A stretch of 64,000 nt of DNA, taken from NCBI RefSeq assembly GCF_038050375.1, contig NZ_CP150886.1:62001-126000 (forward strand). The letters run 5' to 3'. The notes beneath the pieces are model-generated. The model did not search any database, was not told the origin of the DNA, and was given only the letters and a program-made list of their open reading frames with translations. The DNA comes from Okeanomitos corallinicola TIOX110 (GTDB lineage: Bacteria; Cyanobacteriota; Cyanobacteriia; Cyanobacteriales; Nostocaceae). The position numbers were made by a program, and so were the translations under genes. Numbering within the stretch: the stretch's first letter is position 1; each line of letters starts with the position of its first letter. Shown one piece after another: positions 38,601 through 53,600 of this stretch.

Positions 38601-41600
38601 CCATGATTTTATTAATAAATCAATACCCATCGGTAAACCAATTCCTAACGTGCAATTGTATATTTTGAACCAAGAATTGCAACCATTACCAGTAGGAGTG
38701 ATAGGAGAATTATTCATTGGAGGAATAGGTTTAGGAAAGGGATATATTGGTGATGAAGAACGCACCAATGAGAAGTTTATACTTAACCCATTGGATAATG
38801 GTCAAACGAAATTATACAGAACAGGGGATTTAGTCCGTTATTTAAAAGATGGAAATATCGAATACATTGAGCGGATTGATAATCAAGTAAAAATACGTGG
38901 GTTTAGGATTGAGTTAGGAGAAATAGAAGCACTGCTAAATACCCACCCACAAGTGCAACAAGCCGTAGTTATTGCCAGAGAAGATATTCCAGGTGATAAA
39001 CGTTTAGTTGCATATTTAACGAAAAAACAACCATCACTCACCTCAAAAGAACTACGGGAATTTATCAAAGAGAATTTACCAGAATACATGATTCCTAGTA
39101 TCTTTGTGTACTTAGAATCTTTACCATTGACACCTAGCGGTAAAGTAAATCGTCGCGCTTTACCAGCACCAGATCACAGCGAACTTCAATTAGGATATAT
39201 TGCACCACGTACACCAACAGAAGAAATACTGACATCAATATGGATGCAAGTTCTGAAAATAGAGCGGGTGGGAATTTATGATAACTTCTTTGAAATTGGT
39301 GGACATTCATTATTAGCAACACAATTAGTTTCTAGAATTCGTCACAGTTTCCAAGTAGAAATACCATTACAGAAAGTATTTGCAAATAGCACAGTTGCGG
39401 AATTAGCGTCACTAATTGAACAACTACAAAAACAGAATTTACAGATATCTGCACAGCCAATTTTAGTAAGGAAAGAAAATGCAGAATTATCCTTATCTTT
39501 TGCCCAACAAAGGTTATGGTTTATCAATCAATTTGAGCCTAATAGTGCATCATATAATATACCTTTATCGCTGCATTTAGAAGGTAATCTCAATCAATCA
39601 GCACTAGAAAAAAGTCTGTCAGAAATCATCAATCGTCACGAATCATTAAGGACAAATTTTGTTACAGTTGATGGTCAAGCGGTGCAAATTATCCACCCAC
39701 AAAACAGTCGTCAAATATCAGTAATTGACCTACGACAATTAACAATAACTGAGAGAGAAAAAGCAGTCAAAGAACTATTAAAACAACAAAGTAATCAAGG
39801 ATTTAGTCTGGAGAGTGAATCTTTAATTAGAATCACATTAATATTGCTATCGGACACAGAAAATATATTAAGTCTGTGTATGCACCACATCATTTCAGAT
39901 GGGTGGTCAATGGGTGTGTTTATAGATGAGTTGTCAGCACTTTATAACAGCTATATTCAAGGACAAGAAACACCATTAGCACTATTAGAAATCCAATATG
40001 CAGACTTTGCAATATGGCAAAGAAACTGGTTACAAGGTGAGGTTTTAGAAAGACAATTAAATTATTGGGAAAAACAACTAGAAAACGCTCCCACATTTTT
40101 ACCATTACCCACAGATAGACCAAGACCAGCAGTACAAACCTTTGCAGGAGCATATCAAGAATTTACAATATCAAAAGAGTTAACTAATGAACTAGAAACA
40201 CTCAGTCAAAAGCAGGGTGCAACATTATTTATGACCTTGTTTGCAGCTTACAATATCTTGCTTTCTCGCTACACAGGACAAACAGATATATTAGTTGGTT
40301 CACCAATTGCAAATAGAAACCAAAGAGAAATAGAAGGGTTAATAGGGTTCTTTGTAAACACCTTAGTTTTAAGAACAAAACTATCAGGAAATCCCAGTTT
40401 CAATGAATTATTAACTCAAATTAGAACCACAGCATTATCAGCGTATGCACACCAAGACTTACCCTTTGAAATGTTGGTGGAAGCATTAGAAATAGAAAGA
40501 GACCTGAGTCATTCACCATTATTACAGGTGATGTTTGTTCTGCAAAATGCTATCAATTCTGAGGTGGAATTAACAGGGTTAAAAGTGAAAGAAATACCCT
40601 TAGAAACAGCAACAGCAAAATTTGACTTAACCCTATCAATAGAGCAAACAGAAACAGGTTTAATTGGTGGTTGGGAATACAACACAGATTTATTTGATAG
40701 CAGCACTATTGAGAGAATGACAGGTAATCTTATCACCCTGTTATCAGCAATAGTAGAAAACCCAGCAGCAGAAATCAACCAATTACCAATACTCACAGAA
40801 ACAGAAAAACAACAATTATTAATAGACTGGAATCATACAGAAACAGAATATCCAAAAGATAAATGTATTCATCAATTGTTTGAAGAACAAGTTGAAAAAA
40901 CACCAAATGCAACAGCAGTAGTATTTGAAGGAAAACAATTAACCTATAAAGAATTAAATAATAAAGCGAACCAACTAGCACATTATTTAATATCCTTGGG
41001 AGTAAAAGCAGATGTTTTAGTAGGAATATCTGTAGAACGTTCTGAGGAAATGGTCATTGGTTTATTAGGAATATTAAAAGCAGGAGGTGCATACTTACCA
41101 TTAGACCCAGAATATCCCCAAGAAAGAATTAGCTATATGTTAGAAAATTCTGGGGTAGAAATATTATTAACACAACAAAAACTGGTAGAAAAACTTCCTC
41201 AGCATCAAGCCAGAGAAATTATCTTAGAGCAAATTTGGGCAGAAATTAGTGAAAATAGCACAGAAAATATCAATCAAAATGTCACAAATTCCAACCTAGC
41301 AAATGTAATATACACAAGTGGTTCAACAGGAAAACCAAAAGGTGTAATGGTTGAACATAAAGGACTTTATAACCTTGCTAAAGCACAAATTGAAACTTTT
41401 GGTGTCAACACAGATAGTCGTGTACTTCAGTTTGCATCCTTTAGTTTTGACGCGTGCATTTGGGAAATATTAATGGCATTTGGTTCAGGTGCGACATTAT
41501 ACCTGGGAACAAAAGACGCTTTCATGCCAGGAATATCATTAACTGAGCAATTACGCAGATATGCCATTACCCATATCACCTTACCACCATCAGCGCTAGG

Positions 41601-44600
41601 AGTAATGGAAGTAGAAAATCTGCCAACATTGCAGACATTGATAGTGGCAGGAGAAGCCTGTAGTCTAGAATTGATGCAAAAATGGTCAGGTAGTATCAAA
41701 TTTTTCAATGCTTACGGGCCAACGGAAGCAAGTGTATGCGCGACAATTGCCCAATGTAGTTCTAATGACCAAAAAATTACCATTGGCCGTCCCATTACTA
41801 ATACCAAAGTATACATATTAGACAGCAATCTGCAACCAGTACCAGTAGGAGTAGCAGGAGAACTACATATAGCAGGAACAGGTTTAGCAAGAGGATATTT
41901 AAACAGACCAGAACTGACAGCAGAGAAATTTATCCCTAACCCCTTTGACAACGGAAAAACCAAACTCTACAAAACAGGAGACCTAGTACGATACTTAACA
42001 GATGGAAACATAGAATACTTAGGAAGAAGCGATAACCAAGTAAAAATAAGAGGATTCAGAATAGAAATAGGAGAAATAGAAACAGCACTCAATCAAAATG
42101 AAAATGTACAAACATCAGTAGTTGTAGTTAGAGAAGACAAACCAGGATATAAAAAATTAGTAGCTTATATAGTCTCAGAAACAAAACTGAAAACAAAAGA
42201 ACTGAGAAAATATTTAAAAAGTAAACTACCAGAATACATGATACCAAGTAACTTTGTATATCTGGAAAACTTACCATTAACACCCAACGGAAAAATAGAC
42301 AGACGCGCACTACCAGAACCAAAAACAAACACAGAAATAGAAAAAAAATATATAGCACCAAAAACAGAAATAGAAACCAAACTAGCAGAAATTTGGCAAC
42401 AAGTATTAGGAATAGAAAAAATAGGAATAAATGATAACTTCTTTGAACTAGGTGGAGACTCAATTCTCAGTATTCAAATCATAGCAAAAGCCAAACAACA
42501 GGGAATAGAAATCACCTTAAAACAACTATTTGCGAATCAAACCATAGGAGAACTAGCAGCAGTAGCAGGAACAATTAAAACCCTAGAAATAGAACAGGTC
42601 ACAGTTAGTGGAAACTTCCTCTTAACACCAATTCAAAAATGGTTCTTGGAGCAAAATAGACCAGAAACCCATCACTTTAACCAAGCATTTTTACTAACAG
42701 TACCAGCAGAAATAGATAGAAATAAAATAGAGAAAACTTGGCAAGAAATCATCAATCATCATGACGCTTTAAGATTGAGATTTACAGAAACAGAAAATCA
42801 ATGGAAAGCAACACATAGTGAACCAATAGAAACTTTTGAAATTGAATACTTTGATATTTCCGAAGTTACAGAAACAGAAAAAACAGAAATAATAGAAACC
42901 ACAGCGGATACACTGCAAGCAAGTTTAGACCTAGAATCTAATCTAGTCAAAGTGGGATTATTTAAACTAGGAGAAAATCAACCAGGAAGACTATTAATAA
43001 TAATTCATCACCTAGTAGTAGATGGAATATCTTGGAGAATATTATTAGAAGACCTAGAAACAGGATATCAACAACTAAATCAAAATCAGAAAATCCAACT
43101 ACCAGCAAAAACCACATCCTTTAAAACCTGGAGTGAGAAGTTATCAGAATATGCACAAACAGAAACATTAAAATCAGAAATTGATTATTGGGTAAATAAA
43201 TCAAACAGTGCAATTAAATCAATTCCTGTAGATAAAGAAGGTGAAAACACCTTATCATCAACTCAAAATATAGCAGTATCATTAAACCAAAAAGAGACAA
43301 CAGCATTATTACAAGAAGTACCAAAAGCATATAAAACACAGATAAACGATATCTTATTAACTGCATTAGTGTTAGTTTTGAGTAAATGGACAAACTCAAA
43401 ATCTGTGTTGTTTAATTTAGAAGGACATGGTAGAGAAGATATTTTAGATGGTGTAGAGATATCCAGAACTATTGGATGGTTTACAACCATGTTTCCAGTA
43501 GTTATAAATATTGAAAAAACAGAATTCAATAACTTAGAAAACACCATAAAATCAGTCAAAGAACAATTAAGAGAAATACCGAACAAAGGGATTGGATATG
43601 GTGTATTGCGTTATTTGAGTGAAGATAAAAGCATTAAAAAACAAATAACAAAAACACCCAAAGCAGAAATTAGCTTTAACTACTTAGGACAATTTACCCA
43701 AACATTAAATACATCATCTTTGCTATCATCTGCGGATGAGTCTAGTGGACAAGACCAAAGTTCAGTAGGTCAACGTTCAAATTTACTAGATATTAACGCT
43801 ATCATTGCAGAAGAACACTTACAAATTAACTGGACATACAGTAATAATATTCATGAAAAAACAACTGTTGAGAAAATAGCGCAAGAGTTTATTACAGCAC
43901 TGCAAGAGATAATAACCCATTGTTTAGAACCAGAGAATGTAGGATATACACCTTCTGATTTCCCGTTAATAAAACTCAAACAACCAGAATTAGATGGAGT
44001 TTTAGGTAAACTGGGTAAACTAAACTGGCAAAATATTGAAGATATTTATCCCTTGTCACCAATGCAAGAAGGGATGTTATTTGAAAGTTTGTATGCACCG
44101 GAAGGTGGTGTGTATTTTGAACAAATAACCTGTACTTTCAATGGTGAATTAAATATTAAAGCTTTTGAAAAAGCATGGCAAAAATTAGTCAATCGTCATT
44201 CTATTTTCCGGACTGCATTTATATGGGAATCTCTCAGTCAAGCTGTGCAAGTGGTTTATAAACAGGTAGATTTAGGTGTAGAAATTAGAGACTGGAGAGA
44301 GTTATCAGAACAACAAACAGAAATAGAAACATTTTTAGAAGAGGAAAGAAAACAAGGATTTAAACTTGACAAAATTCCATTAATGAGATTGTATTTACTA
44401 CAATTAAGTGATGAGAGTTATCAATTTGTCTGGTGTCATCATCATATTTTATTGGATGGTTGGTCTTTACCTTTGGTGTTTAAGGACTTGTTTGAGTTCT
44501 ATCAAGAAATAATTGATGGTGTGGAAACTGTTAATAAACCAAGTCTCAATTATCGAAATTATATTGAGTGGTTACAACAGCAAAAACAAGATGCTGCACA

Positions 44601-47600
44601 AGAATTTTGGCAAGAAAAACTTAGTGGTTTTGATGCACCAACTCCGTTAGTGGTTGAGAAATCATTATCAAGTCAAAAAACACAAAGTGAATATAAAGAA
44701 GAAGTTGTTTATTTATCAGTTGAGAAAACCAATAAAGCGACAGAGTTTGTGAGAAAGCATCAATTAACGATGAGTAATTTGGTGCAAGGTGTCTGGGGTT
44801 TGTTGTTGTCTCGTTACAGTCAAGAAAATGATGTAGTGTTTGGTTCTACTGTTTCTGGTCGTCCTCCATCTTTACCTGGTGTGGAGTCAATGGTGGGGTT
44901 ATTTATTAATACTTTACCTGTGCGAGTTCAGGTTTCAGATGATAATAATGTTTTGTCTTTATTAAAAGAATTACAGCAGCAACAGGTGGAGTCTGAACAG
45001 TTTTCTTATTGTTCTTTGGTGGAAATTCAAGGATGGAGTGATGTGACGAGAGGTACGTCTTTATTTGATAGTTTGGTTGTGTTTGAAAATTATCCGGTTG
45101 ATGCGGATACTTTAGATGATGATGGTGGTTTACAGGTTGAGAATTTCCGAGGAATTGAACATACAAATTATCCGCTGACTGTAATTTCTGGTCCTGGTGA
45201 GCAGTTGTGGGTGAAGGTTAGTTATGATAATAGTCGTTTTGATGAGGGAACGATTAATAGAATGTTGGGTCATTTTCTGACTTTGTTATCAGCAATTGTG
45301 GAAAATTCTCAAGGGGAAATTAATCAATTACCTATTTTAACAGCAACAGAAGAAAAACAATTATTAATTGATTGGAATCAAACAGAAACAGAATATCCAA
45401 AAGATAAATGTATTCATCAGTTGTTTGAAGAACAAGTTGAAAAAACACCGGATGCTGTAGCAGTAGTATTTGAAAATCAACAATTAACCTATTCTGAATT
45501 AAATAACAAAGCAAATCAACTAGCACATTATTTAATATCCTTGGGAGTGAAAGCAGATATTTTAATAGGAATATGCGTAGAGCGCTCCCTAGAAATGATA
45601 ATCGGACAATTAGGAATATTAAAAGCAGGAGCATCATACCTACCAATAGACCCAGAATATCCCACAGAAAGAATCAAATTCATCTTAGAAGATACCAAAA
45701 TAAACATCCTACTAACACAACAAAACCTCAAACAAAAAATCCAAAACAATCAAACACAAACAACCTGTTTAGACACAGAATGGGAAAAAATAAATCAACA
45801 AAATCAAAAAAATCCCCACAAAGAAATAACATCAAATAACCTAGCTTACATAATATACACAAGTGGTTCAACAGGAACACCAAAAGGAGTAGAAATAACC
45901 CATCAAGGACTAACAAACCTAATCAATTGGCATCAAAAACAATTTAAAATAACCACAGCAGATAAAGCCACCCAACTAGCAGGAACAGGATTTGATGCAG
46001 CAGTATGGGAAACATGGCCATACCTAACAGCAGGAGCAACATTACATCTAGTTAGAAAAGAAATATTAGTATCACCAGAACAACTGCAAAAATGGTTAAC
46101 AGAAAATCAAATAACCATTAGCTTTGTACCCACACCAATAACCCAAGAACTATTAAAACTAGACTGGAAAAAAGAAAAAACAAAACTACGCTACCTACTC
46201 ACAGGAGGAGATAAATTAACCCAAAATCCAACAAATAAAATACCCTTCCAAGTAATTAACAACTATGGACCAACAGAAAACACAGTAGTCACCACATCTT
46301 GCATATTAGAAACACAAAAACAAACATCACCAAGTATTGGAAAACCGATAGATAATACCAAAGTATACATATTAGACAGCAATCTGCAACCAGTACCAGT
46401 AGGAGTAGCAGGAGAACTACATATAGCAGGAACAGGTTTAGCAAGAGGATATTTAAACAGACCAGAACTGACAGCAGAGAAATTTATCCCTAACCCCTTT
46501 GACAACGGAAAAACCAAACTCTACAAAACAGGAGACCTAGTACGATACTTAACAGATGGAAACATAGAATACTTAGGAAGAAGCGATAACCAAGTAAAAA
46601 TAAGAGGATTCAGAATAGAAATAGGAGAAATAGAAACAGCACTCAATCAAAATGAAAATGTACAAACATCAGTAGTTGTAGTTAGAGAAGACAAACCAGG
46701 ATATAAAAAATTAGTAGCTTATATAGTCTCAGAAACAAAACTGAAAACAAAAGAACTGAGAAAATATTTAAAAAGTAAACTACCAGAATACATGATACCA
46801 AGTAACTTTGTATATCTGGAAAACTTACCATTAACACCCAACGGAAAAATAGACAGACGCGCACTACCAGAACCAAAAACAAACACAGAAATAGAAAAAA
46901 AATATATAGCACCAAAAACAGAAATAGAAACCAAACTAGCAGAAATTTGGCAACAAGTATTAGGAATAGAAAAAATAGGAATAAATGATAACTTCTTTGA
47001 ACTAGGTGGAGACTCAATTCTCAGTATTCAAATCATAGCAAAAGCCAAACAACAGGGAATAGAAATCACCTTAAAACAACTATTTGCGAATCAAACCATA
47101 GGAGAACTAGCAGCAGTAGCAGGAACAATTAAAACCCTAGAAATAGAACAGGTCACAGTTAGTGGAAACTTCCTCTTAACACCAATTCAAAAATGGTTCT
47201 TGGAGCAAAATAGACCAGAAACCCATCACTTTAACCAAGCATTTTTACTAACAGTACCAGCAGAAATAGATAGAAATAAAATAGAGAAAACTTGGCAAGA
47301 AATCATCAATCATCATGACGCTTTAAGATTGAGATTTACAGAAACAGAAAATCAATGGAAAGCAACACATAGTGAACCAATAGAAACTTTTGAAATTGAA
47401 TACTTTGATATTTCCGAAGTTACAGAAACAGAAAAAACAGAAATAATAGAAACCACAGCGGATACACTGCAAGCAAGTTTAGACCTAGAATCTAATCTAG
47501 TCAAAGTGGGATTATTTAAACTAGGAGAAAATCAACCAGGAAGACTATTAATAATAATTCATCACCTAGTAGTAGATGGAATATCTTGGAGAATATTATT

Positions 47601-50600
47601 AGAAGACCTAGAAACAGGATATCAACAACTAAATCAAAATCAGAAAATCCAACTACCAGCAAAAACCACATCCTTTAAAACCTGGAGTGAGAAGTTATCA
47701 GAATATGCACAAACAGAAACATTAAAATCAGAAATTGATTATTGGGTAAATAAATCAAACAGTGCAATTAAATCAATTCCTGTAGATAAAGAAGGTGAAA
47801 ACACCTTATCATCAACTCAAAATATAGCAGTATCATTAAACCAAAAAGAGACAACAGCATTATTACAAGAAGTACCAAAAGCATATAAAACACAGATAAA
47901 CGATATCTTATTAACTGCATTAGTGTTAGTTTTGAGTAAATGGACAAACTCAAAATCTGTGTTGTTTAATTTAGAAGGACATGGTAGAGAAGATATTTTA
48001 GATGGTGTAGAGATATCCAGAACTATTGGATGGTTTACAACCATGTTTCCAGTAGTTATAAATATTGAAAAAACAGAATTCAATAACTTAGAAAACACCA
48101 TAAAATCAGTCAAAGAACAATTAAGAGAAATACCGAACAAAGGGATTGGATATGGTGTATTGCGTTATTTGAGTGAAGATAAAAGCATTAAAAAACAAAT
48201 AACAAAAACACCCAAAGCAGAAATTAGCTTTAACTACTTAGGACAATTTACCCAAACATTAAATACATCATCTTTGCTATCATCTGCGGATGAGTCTAGT
48301 GGACAAGACCAAAGTTCAGTAGGTCAACGTTCAAATTTACTAGATATTAACGCTATCATTGCAGAAGAACACTTACAAATTAACTGGACATACAGTAATA
48401 ATATTCATGAAAAAACAACTGTTGAGAAAATAGCGCAAGAGTTTATTACAGCACTGCAAGAGATAATAACCCATTGTTTAGAACCAGAGAATGTAGGATA
48501 TACACCTTCTGATTTCCCGTTAATAAAACTCAAACAACCAGAATTAGATGGAGTTTTAGGTAAACTGGGTAAACTAAACTGGCAAAATATTGAAGATATT
48601 TATCCCTTGTCACCAATGCAAGAAGGGATGTTATTTGAAAGTTTGTATGCACCGGAAGGTGGTGTGTATTTTGAACAAATAACCTGTACTTTCAATGGTG
48701 AATTAAATATTAAAGCTTTTGAAAAAGCATGGCAAAAATTAGTCAATCGTCATTCTATTTTCCGGACTGCATTTATATGGGAATCTCTCAGTCAAGCTGT
48801 GCAAGTGGTTTATAAACAGGTAGATTTAGGTGTAGAAATTAGAGACTGGAGAGAGTTATCAGAACAACAAACAGAAATAGAAACATTTTTAGAAGAGGAA
48901 AGAAAACAAGGATTTAAACTTGACAAAATTCCATTAATGAGATTGTATTTACTACAATTAAGTGATGAGAGTTATCAATTTGTCTGGTGTCATCATCATA
49001 TTTTATTGGATGGTTGGTCTTTACCTTTGGTGTTTAAGGACTTGTTTGAGTTCTATCAAGAAATAATTGATGGTGTGGAAACTGTTAATAAACCAAGTCT
49101 CAATTATCGAAATTATATTGAGTGGTTACAACAGCAAAAACAAGATGCTGCACAAGAATTTTGGCAAGAAAAACTTAGTGGTTTTGATGCACCAACTCCG
49201 TTAGTGGTTGAGAAATCATTATCAAGTCAAAAAACACAAAGTGAATATAAAGAAGAAGTTGTTTATTTATCAGTTGAGAAAACCAATAAAGCGACAGAGT
49301 TTGTGAGAAAGCATCAATTAACGATGAGTAATTTGGTGCAAGGTGTCTGGGGTTTGTTGTTGTCTCGTTACAGTCAAGAAAATGATGTAGTGTTTGGTTC
49401 TACTGTTTCTGGTCGTCCTCCATCTTTACCTGGTGTGGAGTCAATGGTGGGGTTATTTATTAATACTTTACCTGTGCGAGTTCAGGTTTCAGATGATAAT
49501 AATGTTTTGTCTTTATTAAAAGAATTACAGCAGCAACAGGTGGAGTCTGAACAGTTTTCTTATTGTTCTTTGGTGGAAATTCAAGGATGGAGTGATGTGA
49601 CGAGAGGTACGTCTTTATTTGATAGTTTGGTTGTGTTTGAAAATTATCCAATTGGTTCTGATATTGGAGAAGATGACGATAGTTTAACTATCACTAATTC
49701 CCAGGGAATTGAACATACAAATTATCCGCTGACTGTAATAGCTGTTCCTAGTGAGCAATTGCTTTTAAATATTAGCTATGATACCAGCAAATTTGCCAGA
49801 GATACTATCAACAGAATGATAGGACATTTCATCACCCTGTTATCAGCAATAGTAGAAACTCCTACAGCAAAAATTAGAGAATTACCAATATTAACAGCAA
49901 CAGAGAAACAGCAATTATTAAAAGAATGGAACAAAACAAAAACAGAATATCCTGCGGATAAATGTATTCATCAAATATTTGAGGAACAAGTTAAAAAGAC
50001 ACCAGATGCAATAGCAGTAGTTTATGGAAATGAACAAATAACTTACTCAGAATTAAATCAAAAAGCGAATAAACTAGCGCATCACTTAATATCCTTGGGA
50101 GTGAAAGCAGAAACCTTAATAGGAATATCTGTAGAACGTTCTCTAGAAATGGTAATAGGACTATTAGCAATAGTAAAAGCTGGAAGTGCTTACGTACCAT
50201 TAGACCCAGAATATCCCCAAGAAAGACTAACAGCAATTATCGAAGATGCAGAAATCAAAGTCATATTAACAACAGAAAAATTAGTTAATAACCTGCTAGA
50301 AAACCAAGCAGAAATTATCTGCTATGAGCGAGAATTAGAAAACATAGAAAATCAAATACAAGAAAACCCAAGTACACAGACAAACTCAGAGAGTTTAGCT
50401 TACGTAATATACACATCAGGTTCAACAGGAAAACCCAAAGGAGTCAGTGTAAAACACAAAGGAGTAAACCGCTTAGTTGTCAACACAAATTACATTCAAA
50501 TAGGAGCAAAAGACATAATAGCACAAGCATCAAACTCAGCATTTGACGCAGCAACATTTGAGATATGGGGAGCATTATTAAACGGAGCAAAATTAGTAGG

Positions 50601-53600
50601 AATAAGCAAAGAAACAGCACTATCACCGAGAGAATTTGCTAACAGAATAAAAACAGAAGGAATTAGTGTATTATTCCTAACAACAGCATTATTTAACCAA
50701 ATAGCAAAAACAGAACCAACAACATTTAGTACACTGCGTTATTTATTATTTGGAGGAGAAGCAGTAGATATTAAATGGGTGCAAGAAATAGTTAAAAAAG
50801 GCAAACCAGAAAATCTATTACACGTCTACGGACCAACAGAAAACACCACATTTACAACATGGTATTTAGTAGAAGAAATTGCCGAAGAAGCAACAACAAT
50901 ACCAATAGGAAAAGCAATTTCTAACACAGAAATATATGTATTAGACCAGAACTTACAACCAGTACCAGTAGGAGTACCAGGGGAATTATATATAGGAGGT
51001 GCAGGTTTAGCTACAGGTTATTTAAACCGTCCTGAACTGACAGCAAAAACATTTATCCCTAACCCCTTTGACAACGGTAAAACCAAACTTTATAAAACAG
51101 GGGACTTGGTAAGATATTTAGCAGATGGAAATATTGAATATATCAGTCGGATAGATAACCAAGTTAAAATTCGTGGTTTCAGAATTGAATTAGGAGAAAT
51201 AGAAACAGTTCTCAATCAAAATGAAAATGTACAAACATCAGTAGTTGTAGTTAGAGAAGACAAACCAGGATATAAAAAGTTAGTAGCTTATATCGTCTCA
51301 AAAACAAAATTCACAACAAAAGAATTGAGACAATATTTAAAAGGAAAACTACCAGAATACATGATACCCAGTAACTTTGTGTATCTGGACAATTTACCAT
51401 TAACACCCAACGGAAAAGTAGATAAACGCGCTTTACCTGTACCAAATATCAATGCAGAAATAGAAAAAAAATATATAGCACCACGCACACCCACAGAAGA
51501 AATACTGGCAGTAATTTGGGCTCAAGTGCTAAAAGTAGAACGTGTAGGAATTCATGATAATTTCTTTGAACTGGGTGGACATTCATTATTAGCAACACAA
51601 TTAGTTTCCCGTATCCGTAGTAGTTTCCAGGTAGAACTACCATTGCAAACTTTGTTTGCAGAAGCGACAGTAGCTGAATTAGGACAATTAATTGAGCAAT
51701 TACAACAGGAAAATTTAAACCTTGCAGTACCAGCGATATTACCAAGGGTAGAGAATGCAGAATTACCGCTATCTTATGCACAACAAAGGTTATGGTTTAT
51801 AGACCAGTTCGAGCCAAATAGTGCTTCATATAACATCCCCATAGCTTTGCGTTTGCAAGGAAAACTGGCATTTGCAGCCTTAGAAAACAGCTTAATTGAA
51901 ATCATTAATCGCCACGAAGCTTTACATACCAACTTCCAAGCAAGAGAAGGAAAAGCCGAGCAAATTATCTACACATCCACAAATTGGAAAATCTCAAGAA
52001 TTGACTTACAGCATTTATCAGCACAAGAAGCAGAAACAACTGGCAAAAAATTAATAAAACAACAAGCAATTCAAGGATTTAATTTATCAAATCAAGCTTT
52101 AATTAGAGCAACATTGATAGTAATTTCAGAAACCGAACATCTGTTATTAATATGTATGCACCATATAATTTCAGATGGCTGGTCAATGGGTGTGTTGTCT
52201 GAAGAATTAGCAACACTTTATAATGCTTATGTTCAAGGTCAAGAACTTTCATTAGCACCACTACCAATTCAGTATGCAGACTTTGCTATCTGGCAAAGAA
52301 ACTGGTTGCAAGGAGAAGTCTTAGAAAGACAATTAAATTACTGGAAAAAACAATTAGAAAATGCCCCAACATTCCTGGATTTACCAACAGATAGACCGAG
52401 ACCAGCAGTACAAACATTTGCGGGAGCATATCAAGAATTTGCATTATCAGCAGAACTTACAGATAAACTAAAAAAACTCAGCCAAGAACAGGGTGTTACC
52501 TTGTTTATGACTTTGTTCGCAGCATATAATTTACTACTAAGTCGCTACACAGGACAAACAGATATATTAGTAGGTTCTCCCATTGCTAACCGCCATCGCA
52601 GTGAAATAGAAGGGTTAATAGGCTTCTTTGTTAACACTTTCGTCTTACGTGTAGAACTATCAGGAAATCCCAATTTTAATGAATTATTGACTCGAATTCG
52701 GTCAATGGCATTATCAGCATATGCACATCAAGATTTACCCTTTGAAATGTTAGTGGAAGCATTGCAACCAGAGAGAGACCTGAGTCATTCACCATTATTT
52801 CAGGTGATGTTTGTGCTTCAGAATGCACCAATGTCAGATGTAGACTTAATAGGGTTGAATGTGAGTGGGTTAGAAATAGAAACCACCACAGCAAAATTTG
52901 ATTTAACTCTATCAATGAGTCAAACTGCTACAGGACTAATTGGAGTTTGGGAATACAACACAGACCTATTTGATAGCAGCACAATTGAAAGAATGATAGG
53001 GCATTTTACTACTTTATTAGAAGTAATAGTAGAAACTCCTCAAGAACAGATTAACAAGCTACCAATATTAACAGCAACAGAGAAACAGCAATTATTAAAA
53101 GAATGGAACAAAACAAAAACAGAATATCCTGCGGATAAATGTATTCATCAAATATTTGAGGAACAAGTTAAAAAGACACCAGATGCAATAGCAGTAGTTT
53201 ATGGAAATGAACAAATAACTTACTCAGAATTAAATCAAAAAGCGAATAAACTAGCGCATCACTTAATATCCTTGGGAGTGAAAGCAGAAACCTTAATAGG
53301 AATATCTGTAGAACGTTCTCTAGAAATGGTAATAGGACTATTAGCAATAGTAAAAGCTGGTGGTGCTTACGTACCATTAGACCCAGAATATCCCCAAGAA
53401 AGACTAACAGCAATTATCGAAGATGCAGAAATCAAAGTCATATTAACAACAGAAAAATTAGTTAATAACCTGCTAGAAAACCAAGCAGAAATTATCTGCT
53501 ATGAGCGAGAATTAGAAAACATAGAAAATCAAATACAAGAAAACCCAAGTACACAGACAAACTCAGAGAGTTTAGCTTACGTAATATACACATCAGGTTC

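Larger units (their letters stand above)
36268..39440 (+). other. NRPS module 4 (C-A-PCP), predicted homoserine
   Basis: C4 has MHHIVADAWS. The A domain is an almost exact copy of that in module 1 with the same DLKNFGSDVK code and the same repeat insertion. In motif A8 it reads YIERIDNQVKIRG where module 1 has YIGRIDNQ. The carrier motif is GGHSLL. The shared code predicts the same residue at product positions 2 and 5, as in laxaphycin A. Confidence 0.7.
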
